Positions 45,395 to 54,482 of a DNA stretch of 64,000 bases are shown here, one piece after another (position 1 is the stretch's first letter; the number at the start of each line of letters is the position of its first letter). Both the position numbers and the translations under genes were made by a program. Source of the stretch: Rhizobium sp. Root1220. Its GTDB lineage: Bacteria; Pseudomonadota; Alphaproteobacteria; Rhizobiales; Rhizobiaceae. The DNA lies in the NCBI RefSeq assembly GCF_001426265.1, contig NZ_LMDG01000006.1, positions 1 through 64,000 on the forward strand, in the 5' to 3' direction. Under the pieces are notes generated by a model. The model saw nothing but the letters and a program-made list of their open reading frames with translations, was not told the DNA's origin and did not search any database.

Positions 45395-46747
45395 TCAATC
45401 GGCGAACTCCACAGTGACACCGGGCTTCACCATCTTGGCGAGTTCCGTAGCGTCCCAGTTCGTCAGGCGGATGCAGCCGTGGCTCTGTGTGCGGCCGATC
45501 TTCGAGGGTTCCGGCGTCCCGTGAATGCCGTAGGTCGGCTTCGAAAGCGCCATCCAGACCGTTCCAACGGGACCGTTCGGCCCTGGCGGGATATTCAGGA
45601 TTTTGTCGTTGGCGCCCTGTTGGAAATTGATCTTCGGGTTGTAGGTGTAGCCCGGATTGAAGGCAACGCGCTCGACAGTCACGGTGCCCGACGGTGAGGG
45701 GGTGTCGGTGGAGCCGATAGAGGCCGGGTAGGCGGCAATCAGGTTGCCTGCATTGTCATAGGCGAAGATCTGCTTTTTTCCCTTGTCGGCAATGATACGG
45801 GCAACCGCACCGGTCTTTGGTTGACCGGGGTTGATCACTTTGACGATCGTGCCGGGAACCGTGAAATCCACGCCCGGATTGATCTCCTTCAGGAAGCCTT
45901 CGTCCATGTGGAAGCGCTCCGCCAGCATTTCCGTCGTGGATGTGTAGGCAAGCGACGACAAAGCGGCCTTGTGAGCGTAATCCTCGGGAATTTCCGCCAC
46001 ATAAGGCCCCGCTGCATCCGCTGGCGTGATCGTGTAGCCGATGACCGGCAAGCCCCCGTTCATTCGCAACTGTTCAAGAATTGCGTCGGTATTGTTAGGA
46101 TCAAGGGTCTCGCCTGTCATCTGCTGATAGGCGTAGATTGCCTTTGTTACATTCGAGCCCATGTGGCCATCGATCGCGCCGGGGGATATGCCTGAGCGGT
46201 CGAGGAACACCTGCAGGGCAACGATCTCAGTCTTGGACTTGTTCTTGAGTGTTATGGCCGGTTCCGAAGGAGGCTTTGGCTGAACCATCTCCGGCGCTTG
46301 CTGGTAGGGGTCTATAGAGGCATAGTCGTCCGGAGCGGGCGGGAAGCCCTGGTCGTCGAGCGGCTGGCGATCAACGGCGCCGCCATGCGGGATCGAGCCG
46401 GTCACCGCACCACGTTCCGCGTAGCGCGAGTCGCCGTAGGGATCGTCGCCGTAGTATGTGTCGCCATTGTCGGCCCGCGACGGTGGTCTCGGATAGTAGC
46501 CGCGCGCACGCATCTCGGTGGCAACGATATTGCCATAGGAATCGACGAGGACCCGATTGCCGCTTCGGTCGCGCGCATAGGCCGATCCCGACGGGACATA
46601 ATCGAGAATATCACCATCGGGCGTCACGAAGACGATACCGAACTGTCGATGGCCGTAAACCTGCTGGGCACCCGCCATCGATACCGACGCAGCAAAAGCC
46701 GCAAGCAGAACCGCACAAGACAACCCCGATTTTACAAAGCGATTCAC
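45395..46747 (-). CDS. L,D-transpeptidase (YkuD) with peptidoglycan-binding domain
   Basis: Exported cell-wall enzyme, 450 residues. A signal peptide (VLLAAFAASVSMAGAQ) leads to a Pro/Tyr/Asp-rich linker, a peptidoglycan-binding domain at about residues 165-225 (IVALQVFLDRSGISPGAIDG) and a C-terminal YkuD domain with the catalytic signature HGTPEPSKIG then SHGCIRLTNWD (Cys nucleophile near 427). Relatives form 3-3 crosslinks or attach outer-membrane proteins to peptidoglycan. I start at GTG 46747; an ATG 36 bases upstream is possible. Monocistronic, convergent with the ParA gene. Confidence 0.85.
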   Translation of the reverse strand: MNRFVKSGLSCAVLLAAFAASVSMAGAQQVYGHRQFGIVFVTPDGDILDYVPSGSAYARDRSGNRVLVDSYGNIVATEMRARGYYPRPPSRADNGDTYYGDDPYGDSRYAERGAVTGSIPHGGAVDRQPLDDQGFPPAPDDYASIDPYQQAPEMVQPKPPSEPAITLKNKSKTEIVALQVFLDRSGISPGAIDGHMGSNVTKAIYAYQQMTGETLDPNNTDAILEQLRMNGGLPVIGYTITPADAAGPYVAEIPEDYAHKAALSSLAYTSTTEMLAERFHMDEGFLKEINPGVDFTVPGTIVKVINPGQPKTGAVARIIADKGKKQIFAYDNAGNLIAAYPASIGSTDTPSPSGTVTVERVAFNPGYTYNPKINFQQGANDKILNIPPGPNGPVGTVWMALSKPTYGIHGTPEPSKIGRTQSHGCIRLTNWDATELAKMVKPGVTVEFAD

Positions 46748-47003
46748 GTCTTCATACCCTTCAGTGACCTGTTCGACACACACCTGCGAATTTTGACGCT
46801 AGTGTGGAATTTATGAGATCGTGCTGAATAAAATATAAAAATATTGTGATTTCTCCTTTAGCCATAAACATTTGGGATGGCGAAGTGGTTCCAACGAAAT
46901 TGCAGCCCCGCTTCGTGGTCCGCCCGAAGCGCATGGGCGATTGACGAAATGCTACGCCAAACCTAACGCTACGGCCGCCGACAAAAATGGGAGAAGCGAG
47001 ACT

Positions 47004-47843
47004 ATGATCGAGTTTGTCGCCGCCACTGGGCCGCGTCTCATGCTGGATGAAGCATCGTTGATGGATATCGGCGGGTGCGTCGTCGAGGGCGTTGACATTG
47101 CGCCCAAGAAGGCTGTCCCCGATGACGGTGACCTGCGCATCTCGCACTCGGTCGAGGGCTTCCTTTTCACGTGCGGCCCTGACCATATCCGTCATCGGGA
47201 GCCGATAGCCGGGCGGGACGACGGCAAGGTTTATCCGTTGCATGGCTCGGCACCGGGGCACGCAGCGAAGGTTCTCTGGACGAAATTCGTGGACGGCAAC
47301 GCCGAGTGCCGCGCAGATATCGACCTGACGACAGTGCAGGGGCTGCCGGCGCGGATCGAGCGCCATTGGTTCATCGACGGACGCACCGGCGAGGCTCATC
47401 TCAAGGACAAGGTGATCAATACCAGCGATCAGGTGGTGCCCACCTTTTTGATGTACCACATGAACATCGGCGGAAAATGGCTCGACGCCGGCGCGCGGCT
47501 CGAGGGCGGCATGCTCGCTGGGGGAGGGTTCCCCTGGAGTTTTGGCGAAGAGCCGGGTGGCATTTTCTGTGTGGAAGCGCCGGCGAGTGAAAACGACTTT
47601 ACCGAAGTTCGTCTTGGACCGATCGCGGCAATCGCGGGCAAAACATTGCGGGTGCGCGTGCTGGCCGAGACACTGCCGTATCTGCAGGTGTGGCGGAACC
47701 AGAAGGCGCCCGTGGATGTGCTGGGGATCGAGCCGGTGTCCCATCGCTGGGTATCGCGTTCGGAACTCGAGGCAAGTGGTGAATTCGTCATGCTCAAGCC
47801 CGGCGAGAGCCGTCAGTATGGACTCAGCTTTGCTTTCGTTTGA
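47004..47843 (+). CDS. DUF4432 (aldose-1-epimerase-like) protein
   Basis: Soluble protein of 279 residues with the beta-sandwich features of galactose-mutarotase relatives: YPLHGSAPGHAAKVLW, IERHWFIDGRTGEAHLKDKV, FLMYHMNIGGKWLDAGARL and the closing RVLAETLPYLQVWRN. It corresponds to DUF4432. ATG 47004 has GGGAGAAG upstream; the in-frame N-terminal extension from 46872 has no family character. Likely acts on or binds a carbohydrate, activity unproven. Confidence 0.75.
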   Translation: MIEFVAATGPRLMLDEASLMDIGGCVVEGVDIAPKKAVPDDGDLRISHSVEGFLFTCGPDHIRHREPIAGRDDGKVYPLHGSAPGHAAKVLWTKFVDGNAECRADIDLTTVQGLPARIERHWFIDGRTGEAHLKDKVINTSDQVVPTFLMYHMNIGGKWLDAGARLEGGMLAGGGFPWSFGEEPGGIFCVEAPASENDFTEVRLGPIAAIAGKTLRVRVLAETLPYLQVWRNQKAPVDVLGIEPVSHRWVSRSELEASGEFVMLKPGESRQYGLSFAFV

Positions 47844-47912
47844 GCGATCCTCGGTTGACGCTGCGCATGCCGCGGCGTAGTCATGCAGCCCACGATTTCA
47901 GGAGGATTTGCG

Positions 47913-48251
47913 ATGGACATTCGCCCGATCGATGATGAGTATTCGGTTTCCGGACAGATCACAGTCGAGGAGCTCGATGAGATCAAGGCTTTGGGCTTCA
48001 AGTCGATCGTCTGCCATCGTCCGGACCAGGAAAGCATGGACCAGACGCCTTTTGCGATGATCGAAGCCCGGGCGAAGGAACTCGGTCTGGAGATCGCGCA
48101 TGTTCCGGTCGGGACTATGGGTGTGACGGAAGAAGCTGTTGCTGGCATGGTCGATGCGCTCGACGAATTTCCGCGCCCGATGCTCGGCTATTGCCGCTCC
48201 GGCGCCCGCTCGACGGCGATCTATCAGAAGACCCATCACATCCGCGCCTAG
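47913..48251 (+). CDS. DUF442 / TIGR01244 family phosphatase-like protein
   Basis: Small rhodanese/dual-specificity-phosphatase-like protein of 112 residues. The P-loop GYCRSGARS (Cys near residue 93, C-x5-R) is the catalytic signature; SVSGQITVEELDEIKALGFK and VCHRPDQE precede it. Related domains are fused to a beta-lactamase-like hydrolase (Blh/SdoA) in biofilm and sulfide-response proteins; here it stands alone. ATG 47913 follows an AGGAGG site. It is 70 bases upstream of the RidA gene and may be co-transcribed with it. Confidence 0.8.
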   Translation: MDIRPIDDEYSVSGQITVEELDEIKALGFKSIVCHRPDQESMDQTPFAMIEARAKELGLEIAHVPVGTMGVTEEAVAGMVDALDEFPRPMLGYCRSGARSTAIYQKTHHIRA

Positions 48252-48321
48252 TTTCGGCGGATCATCACATCAGGCGCCGCGCGTTGAGCGGCGTCTTTCA
48301 TTTCATAGCAAGGAGAACATC

Positions 48322-48663
48322 ATGAGCATCAAGCGCCTCGACGTCGGCGCCCGCATGAGCGGCGCAGTCATCCACGGCAATACCGTTTACCTCGCTGGCC
48401 AGGTCGGCGAAGGCGAGAGCGTCACGGATCAGTGCAAGTCTGCGCTTGCTGAAGTCGACCGTCTTCTTGCTGCATCGGGCTCCAGCAAGTCGAAGATCCT
48501 GCAGACGATCATCTATCTCTCCGACATTGCTTATTTCGCTGAAATGAACGCGGCATGGGAAGCCTGGGTCGATCCGGCCAACCCGCCTGCTCGTGCAACC
48601 AGCGAAGCCAAGCTCGCTGCGCCGAAGTACAAGGTCGAATTCATCGTCACGGCTGCGCTCTAA
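48322..48663 (+). CDS. RidA family protein
   Basis: Rid/YjgF superfamily trimeric deaminase, 113 residues. Family blocks are GNTVYLAGQVGEGESVTDQC, SKILQTIIYLSDIAYFAEMN and NPPARATSEAKLAAPKYKVE, where the Arg (in PARA) is the imine-substrate-binding Arg of active members. It hydrolyses reactive enamine/imine products of PLP enzymes. ATG 48322 follows AAGGAG. Ends at a terminator shared with the convergent TPP gene. Confidence 0.85.
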   Translation: MSIKRLDVGARMSGAVIHGNTVYLAGQVGEGESVTDQCKSALAEVDRLLAASGSSKSKILQTIIYLSDIAYFAEMNAAWEAWVDPANPPARATSEAKLAAPKYKVEFIVTAAL

Positions 48664-48688
48664 GTTCGTCGCCATCTTGATTTGGAGA

Positions 48689-48716
48689 GCCGGTGGGTTC
48701 GCTCACCGGCTTTTTG
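48689..48716 (+). terminator. Terminator after ridA-like gene
   Basis: GCCGGTG (48689-48695) pairs with CACCGGC (48704-48710), followed by TTTTT. It overlaps the 3' end of the convergent TPP-enzyme gene. Confidence 0.85.
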
Positions 48717-50361
48717 TTTGAGCGATCTGCGACAACGTGCGCGTCGGCGTAATCGCTTCCGGATCAAACTTCACCTCGATGATCGCGGGAACGCCGCTGG
48801 CGCGGGCGCGCTCGAAGGCAGGGGCGAAGTCCTCGGTTTTCTCCACCGTTTCGCCGTGGCCGCCGTAGGCACGGGCAAGCGCTGCGAAATCCGGGTTGGT
48901 GAGATCGGTGCCGCTGACGCGGCCGGGATATTCGCGCTCCTGATGCATGCGGATCGTGCCGTAGATGCCGTTGTTGATCACGATAGAGATGATTGGCAGG
49001 CGGTAACGTACGGCCGTTGCGAACTCCTGCCCATGCATCAAGAAACAGCCATCACCGGCAAAGCAGATCACCTCGCGCTCGGGGAATAGCCGCTTGGCAG
49101 CCACAGCAGCGGGCAGGCCGTAGCCCATGGAGCCGGAGGTGGGGGCGGCCTGCGTGTTGAACTGCCGGAAGCGGTGGAAACGGTGCAGCCAGGTCGAGTA
49201 GTTGCCGGCGCCGTTGGTGAAGATAGCGTCGGCGCGGGTGTTTTCCTCGAGCCATTCCATGATCGGTCCCATTTGGACATTACCGGGGCCGGTTTCTGGT
49301 GGTTTGGACCAGGCGAGGTAGGCTTGGTGCATGCGCTCGGTGCGCTCGGCCCAACGTGCCTGTGTCGGCGCTTCGAGATCGGCAAGGGCGGCGACGAAAT
49401 CCTGCGGGCTGGCACAGATTGCGAGCTCCGGCCGGTAGAGGTGGCCGAGTTCTGACGGGTCGGGGTAGATGTGAACGAGTTCCTGCTGCGGATAGGGGAT
49501 GTCAATCAGGGTGTAGCCCGATGACGGCATTTCCGACATGCGGCTGCCGAGCAGGATCAGCAGATCGCTCTCCCTGATCTCCTTGGCGAGCGTCGGGTTG
49601 ATGCCAATGCCGACATCGCCGGCGTAGCTCGGGTGCAGGTGATCGAACAGCATCTGGCGGCGGAAGGAGCAGCCGACCGGCAGCTTGAATCTATCGGCGA
49701 AGCCTTGGAAGTCCGCCACGGCATCGGCATCCCAACGAGTTCCGCCGAGGATGACCATCGGGTGCTCGGCTTTGAGCAAGCGCAGATAGAGGTCATCGAT
49801 CTGGCTGCTGCCGGGATGTGCTTCGACGCGGGCGTAACGCTTGGCACGCGGGGCCTCGACCTCGTCGCGCAGCATGTCCTCTGGCAGTGACAGGACGACG
49901 GGACCGGGACGGCCGGAGGTCGCGACGGCAAAGGCGCGGGTGACGAACTCGGGGATGCGGGATGCATCGTCGATTTCGCCCACCCATTTGGCGAATTCGG
50001 TGAACGCGCGGCGGAACTCAACCTCCTGGAATGCCTCCCGCTCGCGCGCGTCACGCTGAACCTGGCCGATGAAGAGGATCATCGGAATCGAATCCTGCCG
50101 AGCGATATGCAGGCCGGCAGAGGCGTTCGTGGCGCCCGGGCCGCGCGTGACCATGCAGATGCCGGGCTCGCCGGTGAGCCGGCCCCATGCATCTGCCATC
50201 ATCGCCGCACCACCTTCCTGGCGGCAGACGACCACATCGATGTCGCTGTCGTATAGCGCGTCGAGAACGGCGAGGAAACTCTCGCCGGGCACGCAGGAGA
50301 GGCGTTTCACGCCATTCGCTTTGAGTGCCTCGACGATCAGTTCCCCGCCGGTTCTTTTCAT
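48703..50361 (-). CDS. Thiamine-diphosphate-dependent enzyme (acetolactate synthase-like)
   Basis: ThDP enzyme of 552 residues with the POX/ALS architecture. The N-terminal Pyr domain carries the catalytic Glu in VVVCRQEGGAAMMADAWGRL (residue ~49); the C-terminal PP domain has the Mg/ThDP motif FAGDGCFLMHGQEFATAVRY to ISIVINN. It lacks the ADP-binding hallmarks I would expect of oxalyl-CoA decarboxylase, and no ALS small subunit is nearby, so branched-chain biosynthesis is unlikely. Its start overlaps the CoA-transferase stop by four bases, so the two proteins probably act in one pathway. Substrate unknown. Confidence 0.8.
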   Translation of the reverse strand: MKRTGGELIVEALKANGVKRLSCVPGESFLAVLDALYDSDIDVVVCRQEGGAAMMADAWGRLTGEPGICMVTRGPGATNASAGLHIARQDSIPMILFIGQVQRDAREREAFQEVEFRRAFTEFAKWVGEIDDASRIPEFVTRAFAVATSGRPGPVVLSLPEDMLRDEVEAPRAKRYARVEAHPGSSQIDDLYLRLLKAEHPMVILGGTRWDADAVADFQGFADRFKLPVGCSFRRQMLFDHLHPSYAGDVGIGINPTLAKEIRESDLLILLGSRMSEMPSSGYTLIDIPYPQQELVHIYPDPSELGHLYRPELAICASPQDFVAALADLEAPTQARWAERTERMHQAYLAWSKPPETGPGNVQMGPIMEWLEENTRADAIFTNGAGNYSTWLHRFHRFRQFNTQAAPTSGSMGYGLPAAVAAKRLFPEREVICFAGDGCFLMHGQEFATAVRYRLPIISIVINNGIYGTIRMHQEREYPGRVSGTDLTNPDFAALARAYGGHGETVEKTEDFAPAFERARASGVPAIIEVKFDPEAITPTRTLSQIAQTKSR

Positions 50362-51560
50362 AATGCCTTCTTCCTCTCCAGTTCGGCGAGTTCCGCCAGA
50401 ACCTCCTCCTGATGCTCTCCCAATCGCGGACTTGGCCGATCGTAGCGCAATGGTGTCTGCGACAATATCACCGGCGTCCTCACACCGGGAATGACGGTGC
50501 CGACCGCGTCCTCGAGGTCTATGCGCAGGCCGCGTGCCCGGACTTGCGGATCAGCGAACATCTCCTCGATCGTATTGATCGCGCCTGCCGGAACGGCATT
50601 CGTCTCGCAGGCACTGAGCAAGTCGGCCTTCTGCCATTTCAGCGTTTCGGTCGAAACCAGCCGACGCAGCTCGTCGCGATTGGCGACGCGGGCCTTGTTT
50701 GTCGAGAAGCGGCCATCATCTGCCAGGGTTTCAAGACCGAGAATGGCACAAAGCCGACGGAACTGGCCGTCGTTGCCGATCGCGAGAATGAGATAGCCGT
50801 CGGATGCCGGAACGACCTCGTAGGGTGAGATGTTCGGATGGGCGTTTCCCAGCCGCGTCGGGGCGTGGCCCGAAACCAGGTAGTTCATGTTCTGGTTGGC
50901 GAGCACGGCCGACTGCACATCAAGCAGCGCCATATCGACCAACTGGCCTTCGCCTGTTTTCAGCGCGTGGATGAGGGCGGCCTCGATGGCCGAGACGGCG
51001 TAGATGCCGGTAAAGATGTCGGCGATCGCGACGCCTGCCTTCATCGGTTGACCGTCAGGCTCGCCCGTTATCGACATGAACCCGGACATGCCCTGCACGA
51101 TGTAATCGTAGCCAGCGAGGCTGGCATAGGGACCGGTCTGCCCGAATCCGGTGATCGAGCAATAGACCAGCTTCGGATTGGTCGTCTTCAAGCTGTCGTA
51201 GTCGAGGCCGTATTTGACAAGCCCGCCGACCTTAAAATTCTCGACAACGACATCGGCCGTGGCAACAAGGCGGCGCACCAGCGCCTGATCTTGTGCGCTC
51301 CTCAGGTCGGCCGTAATGGAGCGCTTCCCGCGATTGGCGGAATGGTAATAGGCGGCAGAGAGGTTCTCGCCGTCGGCGCCTTCAACGAAGGGCGGTCCCC
51401 ACTGCCGGGTATCGTCGCCGCCGTCGGGGTTTTCAACCTTGATGACGTCGGCGCCAAGATCGGCAAGCATCTGGCCTGCCCATGGGCCGGCGAGCACACG
51501 GGCAAGCTCGATCACACGAATGCCGGTCAGTGGCGGCTTTTTGAGCCAGGTCTCCGTCAT
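50358..51560 (-). CDS. CaiB/BaiF family CoA-transferase
   Basis: Class III CoA-transferase, 400 residues. The N-terminal GIRVIELARVLAGPWAGQML and ADLGADVIKVENPDGGDDTR, LVYCSITGFGQTGPYASLAG, and the catalytic Asp in GVAIADIFTGIYA (about residue 168) are diagnostic. Relatives move CoA between carboxylic acids such as formate/oxalate or carnitine. Upstream of and overlapping the ThDP enzyme, and followed upstream by a DMT transporter and a hydrolase on the same strand. Confidence 0.88.
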   Translation of the reverse strand: MTETWLKKPPLTGIRVIELARVLAGPWAGQMLADLGADVIKVENPDGGDDTRQWGPPFVEGADGENLSAAYYHSANRGKRSITADLRSAQDQALVRRLVATADVVVENFKVGGLVKYGLDYDSLKTTNPKLVYCSITGFGQTGPYASLAGYDYIVQGMSGFMSITGEPDGQPMKAGVAIADIFTGIYAVSAIEAALIHALKTGEGQLVDMALLDVQSAVLANQNMNYLVSGHAPTRLGNAHPNISPYEVVPASDGYLILAIGNDGQFRRLCAILGLETLADDGRFSTNKARVANRDELRRLVSTETLKWQKADLLSACETNAVPAGAINTIEEMFADPQVRARGLRIDLEDAVGTVIPGVRTPVILSQTPLRYDRPSPRLGEHQEEVLAELAELERKKAL

Positions 51561-51578
51561 GTTCCTCCCACGGTCACA

Positions 51579-52541
51579 TCAGGGTGCTCGCGCCGATTGA
51601 GATGTATCGGATACCGGTCTGGATGCAAAGCGGCGCTCGCGCCAGATGATGTAAAAGCCAGATCCCATTATGATGAAGATGCCGAGCCATTTGAGAGCGT
51701 CCGGGAAGTCGCCAAACACCAGCCAGGCGAAGGCGGTGGCAGAGACGATCTCGAAATACTGCAGGGGTGCCAGTGTCGAGGCGGGCGCCGAGCGATAGGC
51801 ATAGACGCCGAGGATGCCGGCAATAGCTGCGGTCACGCCGACGCCCACAAGATAAAGAGCCGCGCGCCCGTCCGGCATGACCGGGTCGAAAATGTCAGAG
51901 CCGCTTCCGTGGCCGACGAACAACAGAACGGCACAGATGAGCAGTCCCCAAAGCCCCATGTGGAACTGCATGACCCAGGGATCCTCACGCTGGGCAAGCG
52001 CGCGGTTCATCATTGCCGAAATTGCAATGCAGAACGCGCTGACGACGGGCAGCAGCGCGACGTAGCCGACCTCCTGAAAGCTCGGCTGGATGATCAGGAC
52101 GGCGCCGAAGAAGCCGACGCCGCAAGCCGTGTAGCGCCGCCAGCCGATCGCTTCCTTGAGGAAGATGCTGCTGAGGATCGTCAGGATGATCGGTTCGACA
52201 AAGAAGATCGCAATTGCGTCTGCCACCGCCATGTATTTCAACGTGGTGACGAAGGAGATCATCGAGACAGTGATGATGGCGCCGCGGATTGCGTGGAAAA
52301 AGCTCTGTCGCCAGGTGATCTCGGCCAGATTCTTCCGCCACAGCACGACCGGCAACATGCACAGGGCCTGCACAGCAAAGCGTGCGGCGGTGATTTCCGC
52401 CGACGGGATGGTGGCGATGGCGAGCTTTGAGAAAATGTCGATGATCGGCGACACGAGAACAGACACGGACATCAGCATGATGCCCATCATCACCTCGGAA
52501 GAGGCGGTCGCGGAGAGGGCATGGTTGCTGTTGCTGCTCAT
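51579..52541 (-). CDS. EamA/DMT superfamily transporter
   Basis: Inner-membrane protein, 320 residues, two EamA repeats with about ten hydrophobic segments (MMGIMLMSVSVLVSPIIDIF first; AIAIFFVEPIILTILSSIFL in repeat one; LAPLQYFEIVSATAFAWLVF in repeat two). It lies 18 bases upstream of the CoA-transferase start on the same strand, suggesting transport of a substrate or product of that pair. Direction and ligand unknown. Confidence 0.85.
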   Translation of the reverse strand: MSSNSNHALSATASSEVMMGIMLMSVSVLVSPIIDIFSKLAIATIPSAEITAARFAVQALCMLPVVLWRKNLAEITWRQSFFHAIRGAIITVSMISFVTTLKYMAVADAIAIFFVEPIILTILSSIFLKEAIGWRRYTACGVGFFGAVLIIQPSFQEVGYVALLPVVSAFCIAISAMMNRALAQREDPWVMQFHMGLWGLLICAVLLFVGHGSGSDIFDPVMPDGRAALYLVGVGVTAAIAGILGVYAYRSAPASTLAPLQYFEIVSATAFAWLVFGDFPDALKWLGIFIIMGSGFYIIWRERRFASRPVSDTSQSARAP

Positions 52542-52555
52542 TGCGGTCCTTCTTC

Positions 52556-53485
52556 TCAGGACGTCGCGATCGCGTCGTCACACCAATCGGCAAAGGCCGA
52601 AATGGCTGCGTCGGCGCCAATCTCGTTGAGTGTCTCGTGGCGCATATCCTGATATATCTGTGTGGTGATACGAGAGAAGCCCGCCGCTTTCAAATGCTTT
52701 GAAAGCCAAACGATCGCTTTTCCGTTGGCTGTTGCCGGATCCCTGCCGCCGCCGACGAGATGGATCGGTGTTCGGTTCGAAAGGCGGGCGAGTTGTGCCT
52801 GCTGCGGCGCCCGGAAAGTCAGTTCGAAAAGGTCGAGCCAGAGGGACACGGAAGCGTCGAAGCCGCACAAGGGGTCTGCTATGTATTTATCCACTTCGGC
52901 GGGGCTGCGCGACAACCAGTCGAAATCCGTGCGGCGATCGGTGATCGCCTTGCCCCATGTTTCGAAAGTCAGCTTCGGCAGGAGCGCACTTGGCACATCG
53001 GAGCCCTTCAACGCACGTTCCGCGAACAGGAGTGCCTGCGCCACCCGACCGGCGATCCCCGGATTGAAATTGGAGTTCCATATCGCGAGGGCGTCGAATT
53101 TGTCGGGGTAGGTGACGGCCGCGTTGAGCGCGATCAAGCCGCCCATGGAATGACCGAACAGAACGACGGGCAAGCCGGGATGCTGTTGGACCGCATGGTC
53201 GCGCATCGCCGCGACATCAGCGAGCACCCGGCCTACACCGTTACGCCGGGCAAACTGGCCGATGGGCGCATCGGAGGCGCTTGTTTCGCCATGCCCACGA
53301 TGATCGTGGGCATAGACATGGTAACCGCGGGCAGACATGGCGTGCGCGAAGCCGGCATAGCGTTTCGAATGCTCCGCCAGCCCATGGGAAATGACGAGTA
53401 TTCCACCGGCGTCAGCTGTTGCCGGCTCATGATGAAAGGCAAGCGAGGTTTCCGCTGCCTGTAGGCGCTGCGTTTCTGCGAACAT
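52556..53485 (-). CDS. Alpha/beta hydrolase, lysophospholipase-like
   Basis: Hydrolase of 309 residues of the monoglyceride lipase/PldB type. Oxyanion segment ISHGLAEHSKRYAGF, HDHRGHGETS, nucleophile elbow FGHSMGG (Ser near residue 113), acid in GGGRDPATANGKA and catalytic His in DMRHETLNE are complete. No signal peptide, so cytosolic. It is 14 bases upstream of the DMT gene and probably heads the four-gene minus-strand transcript to 48703. Confidence 0.85.
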   Translation of the reverse strand: MFAETQRLQAAETSLAFHHEPATADAGGILVISHGLAEHSKRYAGFAHAMSARGYHVYAHDHRGHGETSASDAPIGQFARRNGVGRVLADVAAMRDHAVQQHPGLPVVLFGHSMGGLIALNAAVTYPDKFDALAIWNSNFNPGIAGRVAQALLFAERALKGSDVPSALLPKLTFETWGKAITDRRTDFDWLSRSPAEVDKYIADPLCGFDASVSLWLDLFELTFRAPQQAQLARLSNRTPIHLVGGGRDPATANGKAIVWLSKHLKAAGFSRITTQIYQDMRHETLNEIGADAAISAFADWCDDAIATS

Positions 53486-53643
53486 TCGTTCCTCCGTTGC
53501 GGCGAAAAGACCAGATCGCAGGGTAAATGCAACATGCCGTGGTCTCTATACGACGGAATATCTTCCCCTATGGATTGAGGGTTGCCGAAACAGGTTCGGC
53601 ATGATTAGTTGTTCATGAATTGTTCTTGGTTTTGGGGGCGAGA

Positions 53644-54378
53644 ATGAGCAACCGGTTTTTTCGCGCAGTGTTTGTATTCGTCGCATTCGCCTTGGCCGGT
53701 ATCGCCAATGCCCAGGACGGCGGTCAGCGGACAGTGTTCATTCTTGCAGCGAGTTGGCAGCCGGCATTCTGCGAAACCAACCATCGGAAGCCGGAATGCG
53801 CCAGCCAGACGAACGACCGGTTCGATGCCTCCAATTTCTCCCTGCACGGCTTGTGGCCGATGCGGAAAGACTACTGCGGCGTTTCCGACAGTTTGCGAAC
53901 GGCGGACAAGGAAGGCGATTGGAACGAGTTGCCGGCGGTCGAGCTTTCCGCGGGAAACAGAGCGGCGCTGGACAAGGTCATGCCCGGCACGCAATCCGGC
54001 CTTGAACGGCATGAGTGGATCAAGCACGGCACGTGCGCCGGAATAAGCGCCGAGGAGTATTTTGGTACCGCGGTTCGCCTTGTGAGCGAGTTGAACGCTT
54101 CCGCTGTCCGCGAGCTTTTCGCCGCCAACATCGGCAAGTCGCTGACGGCCGGCGAGATCAAGGCCGCTTTCGACAAGAGCTTCGGTGCCGGTGCGGGCGA
54201 CCGCGTCAAAATGAGTTGCCGGCGTGGAGGCAGCAGCCGGGTCATCAGCGAATTGACGATCGGCCTTTCCAAGGAATCAACCGAGGATAGGAGTGCAGCT
54301 CTCCGCCAGCTCATCCAGGGCGCAGGCAGCACGTCCTTTGGCTGCGACGAGGGCATGGTGGAAGCTGCGGGATTCTGA
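53644..54378 (+). CDS. Secreted ribonuclease T2 family protein
   Basis: Exported RNase of 244 residues. Signal peptide MSNRFFRAVFVFVAFALAG then IANA; both catalytic blocks are present: FSLHGLWPM (CAS I, His) and HEWIKHGTC (CAS II, Glu and His). Several Cys are placed for the disulfides of the fold. ATG 53644 has GGGGGCGAGA; a TTG start 24 bases upstream is less likely. It should cleave RNA in the periplasm or medium, perhaps for phosphate or nucleoside scavenging. Its terminator is not evident; the GT-C-like gene follows 104 bases later. Confidence 0.88.
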   Translation: MSNRFFRAVFVFVAFALAGIANAQDGGQRTVFILAASWQPAFCETNHRKPECASQTNDRFDASNFSLHGLWPMRKDYCGVSDSLRTADKEGDWNELPAVELSAGNRAALDKVMPGTQSGLERHEWIKHGTCAGISAEEYFGTAVRLVSELNASAVRELFAANIGKSLTAGEIKAAFDKSFGAGAGDRVKMSCRRGGSSRVISELTIGLSKESTEDRSAALRQLIQGAGSTSFGCDEGMVEAAGF

Positions 54379-54482
54379 TTGCCTGACAGTATCGCGTCGT
54401 CTTTTGCCTGCCTGGCATAGGACAATATTAAATCCGAGATGCGTATTCTTCAGCATTGTAGCGATTGGGTGCAAGGCATCGC

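Noticed and set aside
48703..51560. Oxalate degradation pair (oxc-frc)
   Set aside because: The CoA-transferase fits only at family level and the ThDP protein looks like an acetolactate-synthase-type enzyme rather than oxalyl-CoA decarboxylase.
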